A DNA stretch of 64,000 bases from Candidatus Eiseniibacteriota bacterium (GCA_024276995.1 JAJRWB010000023.1:1-64000); one strand, 5' to 3'; shown: positions 33,917 to 43,429, counted from the stretch's first letter. Notes: a model not told the origin generated them from the letters alone. Numbers and translations are program-made.

Positions 33917-36343
33917 TTATCGGATGAGAATCATCTTTTTCGTGAAGTTTCCGCTTTCGCTTCGCAGCCGGGAGAAGTAGAGGCCGCTTCCCACCTCGGT
34001 GCCGGCGTCGTCGCGTCCGTCCCACAGCACCTGATGGGTTCCGCCCGGCATCGATCCCGAAAAGAGCGATCGCACCCGCCTTCCGGATGCGTCAAAGACG
34101 TCGAGATCGACCTTCCCCGCCGACGATAGATCGAAGAAGATCATGGTCGTCGGGTTGAACGGATTCGGGCGATTTCCGATTAGGCGGCTTCGTGCCGGCG
34201 CGACATCTTCGGCCGCGGCGACCGCCACGTTCGTCACCGCCGGTTCGATGATCTCGAAGTCGTCGAGGCCCGACTCGACCGATGTATCGGCGTTCCTGTC
34301 GGTGATCGAGATCTTCACGCGGAACTGGGACGTGAGAGAAACGTAGTCGAGAACGCGGAATTCGAACCGGTGCCACGGCCTTGCCGGCCAGAGGAGTTGG
34401 CTCGTCAGCGAATCGACGGTGACCCAGGTGACGCCGCCGTCCGATGAGACCGACGTGACGCAGGCGTCGCCGTCCACGGCATTCTTGCCGATGTTCACCG
34501 AAAAGAATCGCTCGAAGCCGACCACCGGATCGGCGGCGGCGGACAGATCGATCACCGGCGAGAGGAGCGACGTGGTGCCGTCCACTTCGTTGATATCGAT
34601 CGGGTCGTAGAGCACCCCCTGCTCGGTAAGGTAGCAAAGCGTTCCGCCCGGCGAATGATCCTTCGTCGGCACGAGGAAGCCGATTTCCCTGCCGATCGGC
34701 TCGGCGCGCTCCCACACGCCGTCGGTGGCGTCATCGCCGGGGGCGCCGACCGTCCATCCCTTGTCGGTCTCGAAATCGTCGCTGAAGATCGACGCGGTAA
34801 GATAGAAGTCGACCGTCGACGGTGTTCCCGCGGAAACCACCGCTCCGAGGAGCGAGGGGTTTCGACCGAGGAGTGTCGCCTCGATCTCCCACGTTCCTTC
34901 CGGCACGGCGGCGATCGTGTACGCACCGGCCGCGTCGGTGGTATCCGAGTACTCCAGCGGATCGATCGCCGGATCGACTCCGGTGAGGGCGACGAACGCG
35001 CCGGCGAGAGGGGTGCCGCCGTCGGTGCGGACGATCCCGGCGATCGAGCCCTTCGGAGCAACAGTCATCGAAACGCTGACCGTCGTGTCGAGGCCGGTCA
35101 CGATATTCATCGGCAGGGTCACCGGGAGGAAGCCGTATCGATCGATGAGCACCTGGTTGCTCCCAGGCGCCGTGTGGATCGAAAACGAGCCGTCCGAAAT
35201 AGAGGTCTGGTCGAATGTTCCCGCCTGCAGCGTGATTCTGGCGTCCGGTACGGGGGAAAGGTCGGCGGCGGAGACGATCGTGCCCGTCACGTTTCCGTAC
35301 GTCGGGTCATGACGCACGACGAACAGCCCGTTCCCGATGTCGCTCGCGTAGATCGCCCCCGAGAGGGTGTAGGGAAAGACGCCCCAGCATCCCTTGAACC
35401 CCGTGCCGGCGGCGAGATAGGTGTCGTAATAGCCGGTCTCCTGCGGTGATGTCGGATCGGTGATGTCCAGTAGGCGAACCCCTTCGGTGTAGTAGGAAAT
35501 CACGGCGGAGTTGCCGTTCACCATGGCGTTGTGGATGATCGAGCCGGACGGTCCCGCGCCGTAGCTCGCCACCTGGGTGATCGAGGAGAGATTGCCGATG
35601 TCCCAGATTCTCAGGTGGCCGTCGGCCAACTCGTCGGTGCTCAGAAGGTGGGCGCCGCTCTCGGTCGGCCAGACGTTGTGGGTGAAAGCGCCCGAGTAAC
35701 CTGTGGCGGAAAGGAGTGTCGGCGACGCGGCGCTTGCGACGTCGTAGATACGGAACTCGCCCTGGTAGATCGCGCCGCCGTAGAAGATGTTGTTTCGCAC
35801 CATGCAGTCGTGAAAATAGGGACTCGAAATGAGACCGATTTCCACCGGTGCGGTCGGGTTTGTCAGATCGAGAATGTGGGTGCCGCTTCCCGTGCCGACG
35901 ACGTATACCCGGGCGGCGACCGTATCGATGAACAGGTTGTGGGCGGTGGAGAAGGTGCTCTTGTAAGTCGCCGCGAGCACGGGAGCATCCGGATTCGACA
36001 GGTCGATGATCTGCATTCCCGACCCGGCGCCGCCCCCCTCGGTGGTGACGTACGCGTAAGTGGAATACGTCTTCAGATCACGCCAATCCGACTTCGGTCC
36101 CCCGATGAATCCCTTCAGCAACGGCGTTTCCGGAACGGTGACATTGTAGACCGCCGTGCCGTAGTCGGTGCCGATGAGAGCGTATTCCCTCCCGTCCGGC
36201 GCATTGTATCCCCAGATGTCCGCGTAGCCGATGAATTCGTCCACCTGACTGAGCAGTTCCATGTTGTGAAGTCGGGAGGCGTCGGCAAGCGGTGCGGCGG
36301 CCAGAAGCGCCGCGATCATGGCGACCAGGAGGTTTCTGCGCAT
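33917..36343 (-). CDS. Exported choice-of-anchor-B/LVIVD beta-propeller protein with sorting tail
   Basis: 808 aa. A signal peptide (MRRNLLVAMIAALLAAAPLADA) is followed by LVIVD-type repeats forming a beta-propeller (about 30-365; motifs MQIIDLSNPDAPVLA, THILDLTNPTAPVEI, VRLLDITDPTSP). Two carboxypeptidase-regulatory-like beta-sandwich domains span about 370-530. A jelly-roll domain opening SDDFETDKGWTVG runs from 535 to 715. The last 85 residues are a FlgD-like sorting domain starting NRPNPFNPTT. It is likely displayed on or released from the cell surface through a type IX-like route. It stands alone between aspS and glycosyltransferases. Ligand unknown. Confidence 0.85.
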   Translation of the reverse strand: MRRNLLVAMIAALLAAAPLADASRLHNMELLSQVDEFIGYADIWGYNAPDGREYALIGTDYGTAVYNVTVPETPLLKGFIGGPKSDWRDLKTYSTYAYVTTEGGGAGSGMQIIDLSNPDAPVLAATYKSTFSTAHNLFIDTVAARVYVVGTGSGTHILDLTNPTAPVEIGLISSPYFHDCMVRNNIFYGGAIYQGEFRIYDVASAASPTLLSATGYSGAFTHNVWPTESGAHLLSTDELADGHLRIWDIGNLSSITQVASYGAGPSGSIIHNAMVNGNSAVISYYTEGVRLLDITDPTSPQETGYYDTYLAAGTGFKGCWGVFPYTLSGAIYASDIGNGLFVVRHDPTYGNVTGTIVSAADLSPVPDARITLQAGTFDQTSISDGSFSIHTAPGSNQVLIDRYGFLPVTLPMNIVTGLDTTVSVSMTVAPKGSIAGIVRTDGGTPLAGAFVALTGVDPAIDPLEYSDTTDAAGAYTIAAVPEGTWEIEATLLGRNPSLLGAVVSAGTPSTVDFYLTASIFSDDFETDKGWTVGAPGDDATDGVWERAEPIGREIGFLVPTKDHSPGGTLCYLTEQGVLYDPIDINEVDGTTSLLSPVIDLSAAADPVVGFERFFSVNIGKNAVDGDACVTSVSSDGGVTWVTVDSLTSQLLWPARPWHRFEFRVLDYVSLTSQFRVKISITDRNADTSVESGLDDFEIIEPAVTNVAVAAAEDVAPARSRLIGNRPNPFNPTTMIFFDLSSAGKVDLDVFDASGRRVRSLFSGSMPGGTHQVLWDGRDDAGTEVGSGLYFSRLRSESGNFTKKMILIR

Positions 36344-36516
36344 CGATTCCCTTTCCCTGTTGGGGGGCGCTGTTTCAAGACGGTTGAATCGAACCGAGAA
36401 TCAGGTGTGAGCCGGCGGAGGAGCGCAATTCGACCACACGAACAAGTTGATATTACCAGATTCCGGAAGGGAGGGCAACCGTCACCGTACGAACAGCCTG
36501 GTGGCGAACGATCGGT

Positions 36517-37242
36517 TCAGTCCCGCCGCCGCGGAGGCGCCGCGGCGTATTTCGCGATCGTGCCGAGAATCTTGTATCCCGCAAGGAGGGTTCCCTTCAC
36601 CGTGCCGCTGATCTTCGACTTTCCGATCCGTTTCCTGTAGGTGGCGGGCACTTCGATCACTTTCATGCCGTGTCGGTACGCCTTCACTTGCATCTCCACC
36701 GTCCAGCCGTAGTCTCGATCCTCCATGCAGATGATCTCCAGGGAATCGCGCCTCATGGCGCGGAACGGTCCGAGATCGGTGGCGTTCTCTTTCCAGATCA
36801 GCCGGATCAGGAACGCGGCGAGACGGTTTCCGAAGCGCTGCTGTGCGGTGAGCGCTCCCGGTTCCGCCCGGCCGAGAACACGCGATCCGATCACCAAGTC
36901 GGCGCCGCCGGCGATCCCGTCGAGAAGGTCGATCGCCTCCGCCGCCACGTCCGACCGGTCGGCGTCGGCGAAGAGCACCACGTCGACCTCGTCGAGCGTT
37001 GCGATGCCGGCGAGGCATGCCGAACCGTAGCCGCGCCGTTCCTCGCGCACGACCCGGGCGCCCGCGCGAACGGCCACATCGCCCGTCCCGTCGGTGGAAC
37101 CGTTGTCGCACACCACCAGATCGTCGATCATCTTCTCGCCGCGTTCCCCCGCGAGGCCGAGCAGATCGGACACTACGAGACCTACCGACGGCGCCTCGTT
37201 GAACGCGGGGATGACGCACCCGACCCGCAAACCTTCATACAT
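36517..37242 (-). CDS. Family 2 glycosyltransferase (DPM1/polyprenyl-phosphate type)
   Basis: 241 aa. A GT-A domain with VIPAFNEAPSVG, VVCDNGSTDGTG and the metal motif FADADRSD resembles enzymes that load a sugar onto polyprenyl phosphate. A late amphipathic stretch (GTLLAGYKILGTIAKYA) may touch the membrane. The ATG at 37242 lies within the stop region of the upstream membrane glycosyltransferase (8-bp overlap), so both are co-translated. The product could be the lipid-linked donor used by that partner. Sugar unknown. Confidence 0.88.
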   Translation of the reverse strand: MYEGLRVGCVIPAFNEAPSVGLVVSDLLGLAGERGEKMIDDLVVCDNGSTDGTGDVAVRAGARVVREERRGYGSACLAGIATLDEVDVVLFADADRSDVAAEAIDLLDGIAGGADLVIGSRVLGRAEPGALTAQQRFGNRLAAFLIRLIWKENATDLGPFRAMRRDSLEIICMEDRDYGWTVEMQVKAYRHGMKVIEVPATYRKRIGKSKISGTVKGTLLAGYKILGTIAKYAAAPPRRRD

Positions 37243-38656
37243 TATACGTTTCGCCGCCTCCGCCTCCGTCCGATCGTTCCGTGGCGTCGCCGACGATACG
37301 CACGCCCGCATCGCCGCGGAGCAGGTCCCACACGATGAAGAAGAGTACCGGCAAGATCGCCGCCGTTTGGAGATACGGATTCTCCACCCAACCCGTCCCG
37401 ATACGTTCGGCGATAAGAATTTCGTATGTAAATGGGATGGTGACGGTCCAAACGAGGAACGCCCGGACGTAGCGCACGGCGAGGAAGGGGAGAAGCCAGG
37501 TGAGATACCAAGGGTGGATCGTCGGCTGGATCAGCAGGAATGCACCGAGCGTCCAGACGGCGATCCCCGCCGGGGCCGCGCCGAGAAGCACGGCCGTGAT
37601 TCCCCCGCCGACCACAAGCGTGACGGCGATGAGACGGCCCATCCGTTTCTCCTCCACCGAGCCGGCGTGGAGGAGCCTATCCCACCGCCGCTCCATCAGT
37701 CTTCCGGGAAGCGCCCCCCAGGAATCGACGTGAAGCGCTCTGTGGAGCACGCCGTTGAACTCCCACTCCGCCTGGTAGAGCCGGAGCGATTCGAAGGCGG
37801 TACGTCCGGCGGCGGCGTACGGAAGGGCGAGGAGAATCGCCACTACGACGGCGGCACTCACTCGGGTGAGTCGGCCGCGGAGCGCGAGGAAGGCGATCCC
37901 CACCGGGGCGACGATCAGCTTAGTCAAGAACGCGGCGGCGAAGAACACTCCCGACAGGATGCGCCGGTGGAAAAGGATGCACCCGGCGGCGGCGGCGGCG
38001 AGGCCGACGCCTGCGGCGTCCACATGACCCGATCCGTAGAACTCCACCACCGCCAGCGGAGACCATGCGTAGATGAGGAACGCGGGGCCGCGCCGGCGCG
38101 CATAGAGCGCCGCGGCGAGAATCGCCCCGCCCGCCATCTCCACGAGAAGGAGGGTGAGCTTCCAGGCGACCATCGGTCCCCTCTCCTGGAGACCGGGAAG
38201 GGTGGCGGCGGCCGCCGCCAGGCGGGAGAGGAGTTGCGCCGTCGGCGGATAGATTGTCTTAAGCTCGGCGTGATTGATCCGGGGCCAGACGGCGTCGTCC
38301 CTCAGCGGAGCGAGACGCTCGTCGGTGGGGGCGAAACGGTACGGGTTGATCCCCGCTTCCTGCACGCGACCGTCCCAGATGTTGCGATACGCGTCGTCCG
38401 ACAGGGACGGGGCGAGGGGGATCACCGTGAGACGGAAGATGAGGGCCACGACGAAAATCGCCGTCATCTGCGCCATTGAAAGCCTCGTCCCTCGCTTGAG
38501 CACGTGATGGGAGACGAAGAAGTGGATCCCCCCGCCGATAATGAGGATCCACATCCAGCGGAGCACGTCGAGGGCGGGAGAAAGTTCCACGTAACCGCAA
38601 AGGAGGAGGCATTCGATCGCCGTCGCGCCGATCCAGATCAGGATATAACTGCCCAA
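37235..38656 (-). CDS. Polytopic membrane glycosyltransferase (mannosyltransferase-like)
   Basis: 473 aa with about eleven transmembrane helices. The first periplasmic loop carries the conserved acidic motif LAPSLSDDAYRNIWDGRV, then INPYRFAP, as in GT-C/GT87-like enzymes that use polyprenyl-phosphate sugars. LIQPTIHPWYLTWLLPF is another family landmark. It should transfer a sugar to an acceptor on the outer face of the inner membrane. The start is TTG at 38656 with GGGGGA upstream. It is co-translated with the small family 2 enzyme that follows. Confidence 0.82.
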   Translation of the reverse strand: MGSYILIWIGATAIECLLLCGYVELSPALDVLRWMWILIIGGGIHFFVSHHVLKRGTRLSMAQMTAIFVVALIFRLTVIPLAPSLSDDAYRNIWDGRVQEAGINPYRFAPTDERLAPLRDDAVWPRINHAELKTIYPPTAQLLSRLAAAAATLPGLQERGPMVAWKLTLLLVEMAGGAILAAALYARRRGPAFLIYAWSPLAVVEFYGSGHVDAAGVGLAAAAAGCILFHRRILSGVFFAAAFLTKLIVAPVGIAFLALRGRLTRVSAAVVVAILLALPYAAAGRTAFESLRLYQAEWEFNGVLHRALHVDSWGALPGRLMERRWDRLLHAGSVEEKRMGRLIAVTLVVGGGITAVLLGAAPAGIAVWTLGAFLLIQPTIHPWYLTWLLPFLAVRYVRAFLVWTVTIPFTYEILIAERIGTGWVENPYLQTAAILPVLFFIVWDLLRGDAGVRIVGDATERSDGGGGGETYNV

Positions 38657-38697
38657 TACGGATCCCCCCGGGAGGAAACGGCGCCGGAAACCGCTCT

Positions 38698-38726
38698 ATT
38701 CTCCGCCATGTCGCCCCGGGGATCAA
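38698..38726 (-). promoter_or_regulatory. Probable promoter for the membrane glycosyltransferase pair
   Basis: On the minus strand TTGATC (38721-38726), 17 bases, GAGAAT (38698-38703), 42 bases before the TTG start. Confidence 0.4.
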
Positions 38727-38780
38727 CCGAAACCACCGCCGTCGCTCCCGCGCGGGACACCCGACCACCGACGGAGTTCC

Positions 38781-38809
38781 TTGAACCGCACAGACCGTTT
38801 CTCTACTAT
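38781..38809 (+). promoter_or_regulatory. Sigma-70-type promoter for the processive glycosyltransferase gene
   Basis: TTGAAC, 17 bases, TACTAT; about 60 bases of leader precede the start at 38876. It is divergent from the promoter at 38698-38726. Confidence 0.55.
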
Positions 38810-38875
38810 TCACCCCGGGATCGTAAGAAGCGGGCGCCATGATGCACCAACGAGGGGCGTCTTTGGAGCAAAAGA

Positions 38876-40327
38876 ATGGCAGGCTGGTCGGACATCGTTA
38901 TCACGTTCTATGTGATCGCCATGGCGTTCCTCGCGCTCTTCGGCGTGCATCGCTATTCCCTCCTCTATCTCTATCTCCGCAATCGTATTCCCCATCCCGA
39001 GCTTCCCCCGCAGGTGGACGGTCTGCCGAAGGTCACGGTTCAGCTTCCTATTTATAATGAAAGGTATGTGATCGACCGGCTCCTCGACTCGGTGGTGGCG
39101 ATCGATTACCCTCGCTCCCTATTCGAAGTGCAGGTTCTCGACGACTCCACCGACGATACGAGCGACATGGTGGCGGTGAAGGTGGAGTCTCTCCGCGCGG
39201 CGGGCCACGATATCGTGCAGATCCGCCGGAGCGATCGTACCGGCTTCAAGGCGGGGGCGCTGCAGAACGGACTCGAGAAGGCGAAGGGGGAGCTGGTGGC
39301 GGTATTCGACGCCGACTTCACCCCCGATCCGCTCTTCCTCCGCCGCGTGGTGCCTCACTTCCAGGACGAGTCGGTCGGCATGGTGCAGACGCGGTGGGAT
39401 CACCTGAACCGGGATTACTCCCTCCTTACCCGGATCCAGTCGATCCTCCTCGACGGCCATTTCGTGGTGGAGCATATCGCCCGAAGCCGTACGGGGCGTT
39501 TCTTCAACTTCAACGGCACCGCGGGAATCTGGAGGAAAAGCTGTATCGAGTCGGCGGGAGGGTGGCACTTCGATACGCTGACCGAAGACCTCGACCTGAG
39601 TTACCGCGCCCAGCTGAAGAAGTGGCACTTCGTCTATCTCGACGGCGTCACGTCGCCCGCGGAGCTTCCCGTGGAGATGAACGCCTTCAAGAGCCAGCAG
39701 CACCGGTGGGCGAAAGGGTCGATCCAGACCGCTCTCAAACTGCTCCCCGAAATCTGGAGGAGCGCCGTGCCGCTGAAGGTGAAGGTCGAGGCGACGGCGC
39801 ACCTGAGTTCCAACCTGGCGTACGCGGTGATGATCATCCCGGTGTTTCTCATCTTTCCGGTGCTCATACTGCAGGCGTCGAACGAAATCTATCGTGCCGT
39901 CTTCTTCTATTCCGTCGTCTTCTTCGCTTCCACGCTGTCGGTAACGCTCTTCTACCTGGCGGCGGAGAAGCGTGCCACCGGTTCGGCGCGCGCGGCGCTG
40001 AAATACCTGCCCGGTCTGATGTCGCTCGGCATCGGCATGACGCTGAACAACGCGCGCGCCGTGTTCGAGGCGCTCGCCCGCAAGAGCACGCCCTTCCTGA
40101 GAACGCCGAAATACAATGTCGTCGGCCGGAAGGATCTGTGGAAGAAGAAGATCTACAAGGCCCGCTGGTCGACGCTCTCCTTGATCGAGATGGTTCTTGC
40201 GGTATATTTTTTCGTATCGGTATTCTATGCCCTCACGGCCGGCCTCTATCTCGCCGTTCCGATTCTGCTTCTTTTCCTCTTCGGGTTCCTCTATGTGGGG
40301 GTACTCTCGATGCTCCACCGCGCCTGA
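38876..40327 (+). CDS. Processive family 2 glycosyltransferase, cellulose synthase/mannan-like
   Basis: 483 aa. An N-terminal membrane helix precedes a GT-A domain with VTVQLPIYNE, VLDDSTDDT, the DxD motif FDADF, the TED catalytic base (DTLTEDLDLSY) and the QxxRW motif of processive synthases (QQHRWAKGS). Four or more C-terminal helices could form a polymer channel. The layout is that of CslA-type or bacterial cellulose-synthase-like enzymes making a beta-linked polysaccharide and moving it across the inner membrane. No PilZ domain or accessory synthase genes are adjacent. The ATG has GGAG eight bases upstream. Confidence 0.9.
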   Translation: MAGWSDIVITFYVIAMAFLALFGVHRYSLLYLYLRNRIPHPELPPQVDGLPKVTVQLPIYNERYVIDRLLDSVVAIDYPRSLFEVQVLDDSTDDTSDMVAVKVESLRAAGHDIVQIRRSDRTGFKAGALQNGLEKAKGELVAVFDADFTPDPLFLRRVVPHFQDESVGMVQTRWDHLNRDYSLLTRIQSILLDGHFVVEHIARSRTGRFFNFNGTAGIWRKSCIESAGGWHFDTLTEDLDLSYRAQLKKWHFVYLDGVTSPAELPVEMNAFKSQQHRWAKGSIQTALKLLPEIWRSAVPLKVKVEATAHLSSNLAYAVMIIPVFLIFPVLILQASNEIYRAVFFYSVVFFASTLSVTLFYLAAEKRATGSARAALKYLPGLMSLGIGMTLNNARAVFEALARKSTPFLRTPKYNVVGRKDLWKKKIYKARWSTLSLIEMVLAVYFFVSVFYALTAGLYLAVPILLLFLFGFLYVGVLSMLHRA

Positions 40328-40339
40328 TACATCACATGA

Positions 40340-42757
40340 TCAGGTATTTCGCGAGGCGGTGAACGCCGCGGCAGCCGCCGCGAGATAGCAGGCGGCGGCG
40401 ACGATCATGAGCACGGCGAAACCGATTTTCACCGCCAGGAAGAGCCCGCCGATACTGCCGAGCACCGACGCCGAGCCGTTGATCCCCCACGCCCACGGCA
40501 CGAAATCGCCCGACCGCCCTTCGAGGAGGCGGATTCCGCTCGGGAAGGGGATGCCCATGCAGAAGCCGAGCGGAGCGACGAGGAGCGCGACCAGGGCGAA
40601 GCGGCCTGCCGCGGGGGCGTGAAGGAGGACGGGGGCGACGGCGGGAATGAAAAGGACGAAGAGAACGGCGTAGACGAACACCGCCGCGCCGGCGATGGCG
40701 ATCGCCCTCGCCGGTGTGGGCGCGAGACGATCGGAGGCGAGCGAGCCGATGCCGGACGATACGAGGAGAATGCTCAATATGGCGGCGAATGAATACGAGG
40801 GGTGGCCGAGATAAAGGACGAACTTCTGCAGCAGGTTCATTTCGATGGCGATGTAGCCGAAACCGATCGACGCGAAAAGGAGGATCAGCGGCCCCGATCC
40901 GGACACGCCGATGCCGCGCCGGCGGATGAGAAGAAGGGGGGCGGCGATGAGAAGCGCCGTGAAGGCGAGCAGGAGGGTGAGGCGGCGGAAGAACTTTCCC
41001 CCCACCATGGTGGGAAGGAAGAAGAAGGGGGCGTCGTCGGTGGCGAAACGGAAACCGGCGAGGAACCTACCCGCGAACTTTTCGTCGCTCAGCGCGCCGG
41101 GCCAGTTCTCGATGAGGTGGGAGTACGCGTTTCGCATCGAACCGCTCCCGTCGTAGAGAACTCCCTGTCGCTCGAAAAACGGCTTGCTGTAGTACATCGC
41201 CCACGGGATGCCCGGAAGATGGGTCCCCCACAACCGGTGACCGATCGGGAAGAGGAGTCCCACGAGGGGCTGATCGAACCGCGACGTGATCTCCTTCACT
41301 TCCGCGGTGGTGAAGGGCGACTTCTTTACTAGTATATTATTATAGCCGCCGCTCATGGTGACGAGAATCTGCGCCGCCGGATCGACCGCGCCTTCCTCGT
41401 CGAGCAGCTTGAGCGACATGGCGAGCGCCCTTAATGCCCAGTTGGAGAAATCCGGGTAAGTGAGTGAAAGGATGCCGTCCGGTTTCAGGTGGTCGTAGTA
41501 GTCGTGGAACGCCTCCATCGTATAGAGGTAGTTCTCCGACAGATTCTGGATCGCACCCACCGAGCCGAGGAGGTACGTGTCGACGCCGGTGAGCTGGATC
41601 ACGTCGTACCGTTCGCCGGTGCGGCGGACGAAGTGGCGGCCCTCGTCGTGAACGAGGCGCACCTCGGGCCGGTTGTAGAGGCCGCCGACAAACCGGTCGA
41701 AATCCTCCTTCACCAACCGGATGCTCGTCTTGTTCATCTCCACGGCGCTCACGCGCTTTGGACGGAAATGGGCCGCCACCGCCACGTCGGGACCGCCGCC
41801 GAGGCCGATGATCAGGATGTCGGCGTCTTTCTTCGTCCAATAGGCGATGCCGAGGAGGGTTCGTTCCGGAAAAACGAGATCCTCGTACGGCTTATCGAAA
41901 CCGAGGAGGATCGACGGCGCGTCGCCGTCCTGGGTGAGCAGCTTGTAACGAGCCCGGTCGGGTAGACGGATCTCCTCCCCTTCCACCGAGGTGATGTCGA
42001 TGCGCGCCACCGGATCCCACTTCTGGTAGTCGAGGCGCACCTTCTCTCCCTGGTAGTCGCGCAGCAGCGTGAGCATCTGCGGAACGCACGGGACGATCGG
42101 GCTCGGACCGCGCCAGAGAAACGCCAGAAGCGCGGTGAAGACAATCGATGCGACCGGGAGGATCCAATCGGAGCGGGACGGTTTTCCCCGGAGGAAAAGG
42201 AACGATCCGGCGGCACTCGCCGCGGCGAGGAGGAGAATCCCCTTTTCCACCCCCGCTCCCGCCATCAGGAAGAGGAAGAGGAAGCAGCCGATGCCCGATC
42301 CGAGAAGATCGAAGAAGTAGAGGGTTCCGATCTTTTCGCGCCGCGTCATGCAAAGGAGGGAGATCAGGACGCTGGCGAGGAAGAACGGGATCACGCACGC
42401 CAGCGACGCGGCGGAGTAGATTGCGTAATAGGCGACGGTGCTTCTCTCGGCCGCCGGGCCGAGGGGAAGAATCCGGAAGAGGAGCACCGGGAGCACTCCC
42501 GCCGCGCCGATCCCGGTCATGAGAAGCGGGAAGAGGCGCTCCGCCGACGGTCCGATCTTCTCGCGCGCCGCCGCGACGAGTGCCCCGCCGGCGCCGAAGC
42601 CGAGCATGCCGATGCCGATCACCCAGTATGCTTCGTAGTTGTTGAACAGGAGCGAAATGAATCGGGTGAAGAGGAGTTCGAGGGAAAGGGTGATGGCGGT
42701 GGCGGCCATCAGGGCGAAGTTCATTCTTCTGAAGCCGCTCTTCGCGGTGCCGTGCAC
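40340..42757 (-). CDS. Polytopic membrane protein with spermidine-synthase-like methyltransferase-fold domain
   Basis: About 805 aa. Some seven N-terminal helices (about 15-240) are followed by a Rossmann AdoMet-like domain (DILIIGLGGGPDVAVAAHF, then VSAVEMNKTSIRLVKEDF, about 330-560) and further helices to the end. The domain resembles spermidine synthases, but the catalytic Asp region reads YDVIQLTGVDT instead of YDVI-x-D-S/T-x-DP, so polyamine synthesis is unlikely. Start uncertain: TTG 42760 or GTG 42757 follow GGAGG by 7 and 10 bases; an ATG at 42724 and one far upstream at 42826 exist. A second protein of this class is encoded at 49630. Function unknown. Confidence 0.75.
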   Translation of the reverse strand: MHGTAKSGFRRMNFALMAATAITLSLELLFTRFISLLFNNYEAYWVIGIGMLGFGAGGALVAAAREKIGPSAERLFPLLMTGIGAAGVLPVLLFRILPLGPAAERSTVAYYAIYSAASLACVIPFFLASVLISLLCMTRREKIGTLYFFDLLGSGIGCFLFLFLMAGAGVEKGILLLAAASAAGSFLFLRGKPSRSDWILPVASIVFTALLAFLWRGPSPIVPCVPQMLTLLRDYQGEKVRLDYQKWDPVARIDITSVEGEEIRLPDRARYKLLTQDGDAPSILLGFDKPYEDLVFPERTLLGIAYWTKKDADILIIGLGGGPDVAVAAHFRPKRVSAVEMNKTSIRLVKEDFDRFVGGLYNRPEVRLVHDEGRHFVRRTGERYDVIQLTGVDTYLLGSVGAIQNLSENYLYTMEAFHDYYDHLKPDGILSLTYPDFSNWALRALAMSLKLLDEEGAVDPAAQILVTMSGGYNNILVKKSPFTTAEVKEITSRFDQPLVGLLFPIGHRLWGTHLPGIPWAMYYSKPFFERQGVLYDGSGSMRNAYSHLIENWPGALSDEKFAGRFLAGFRFATDDAPFFFLPTMVGGKFFRRLTLLLAFTALLIAAPLLLIRRRGIGVSGSGPLILLFASIGFGYIAIEMNLLQKFVLYLGHPSYSFAAILSILLVSSGIGSLASDRLAPTPARAIAIAGAAVFVYAVLFVLFIPAVAPVLLHAPAAGRFALVALLVAPLGFCMGIPFPSGIRLLEGRSGDFVPWAWGINGSASVLGSIGGLFLAVKIGFAVLMIVAAACYLAAAAAAFTASRNT

Positions 42758-42884
42758 CAATCGGTTTCCTCCGTGACCGGTTCTCCCCGTGGGTTCGTCC
42801 GCCGGCGAGCGGACGAAGAAGTTCATTGTAGAGGGCGTGGGAGCCGGCGGCAAGGGAGATGGGAGGAGGGGGCGGGCGGATGGT

Positions 42885-43088
42885 GCGCCCACTCCCCTGC
42901 GGCGGCGACCACCCGCCGGGAGGCCGCTGCGGTCACTCCCTTTCGGGAGCGACCTCGCTTCTCCGCTCGGCCGGCCCATCGCGGCTCCTGGCGGACCCGG
43001 GGCGGGCCCACCCTGAACCGTGACAGGGCCCGCCGGCCTTGCTGCGAAGCCTCCCGGACGGGTGGTCGCCGCGGCGGGGGAGTGGCGC
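42885..43088. repeat. 204-bp near-palindromic element with 40-bp arms
   Basis: The left arm (42885-42924) and right arm (43049-43088) are inverted near-copies. The shared core is gcgaccacccg-(t)-ccgggaggc, flanked by matching ACTCCCC and GCGCC, with only single-base differences and one-base indels. Nested inside are a perfect 9-bp inverted repeat (GGCGGGCCC 43001-43009, GGGCCCGCC 43026-43034) and a terminator-like hairpin at 42931-42954 with a CTCCC-TTTC-GGGAG core. No open frame of note is inside. It occupies most of the 364-base gap between the membrane protein and the brxL fragment and looks like a MITE-type or structural element. Confidence 0.65.
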
Positions 43089-43121
43089 GTTGGGGGGGGA
43101 GGAGAAGAAGAAAGAGTATAG

Positions 43122-43416
43122 GTGGGAGAGCAGAACCTCTACGTGCGGGCCAAAGAGCTGGTGGGCGACCGCGATCCCCGCTCTCATGAGTTCTCGATTC
43201 AGATGAGAGCGATGGATGCGGATAAAAGCGGGGTGGGAGTCGGTCTGCCGGTGCTGATCGCGTTGGTCGGTGCGCTTCTGGAGCGAAACACGCGGGGGGG
43301 CACCATCATTGTCGGTTCCCTCAACCTCGGGGGTACGGTACGACCTCTGGACGAAGCTCAACATCGAGTTCTATGGCGATTCGGCGGACGCGGTCTTCAA
43401 GGCGCTGATCGAATGA
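43122..43416 (+). pseudogene. brxL: Decayed C-terminal fragment of a BrxL-type Lon-like protease gene
   Basis: The first frame encodes EQNLYVRAKELVGDRDPRSH, then MRAMDADKSGVGVGLPVLIA and GGTIIVGSLNLGGTV, the conserved proteolytic end of BREX-system BrxL. It then jumps to another frame that gives DLWTKLNIEFYGD and SADAVFKALIE, the normal end, with TGA at 43414. About 30 residues normally between these parts are missing, so a deletion not divisible by three broke the gene. The N-terminal AAA+ part is absent too; a stop lies just before the fragment. BrxL belongs to BREX anti-phage systems. No other BREX gene is nearby. Family identification is from memory of the motif, not from a search. Confidence 0.7.
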
Positions 43417-43429
43417 GAAGGGGGGGCGA

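Noticed and set aside
42758-43121. Coding sequence in the gap before the brxL fragment
   Set aside because: Short Arg/Gly-rich frames only; the palindromic arms and hairpins account for the composition.
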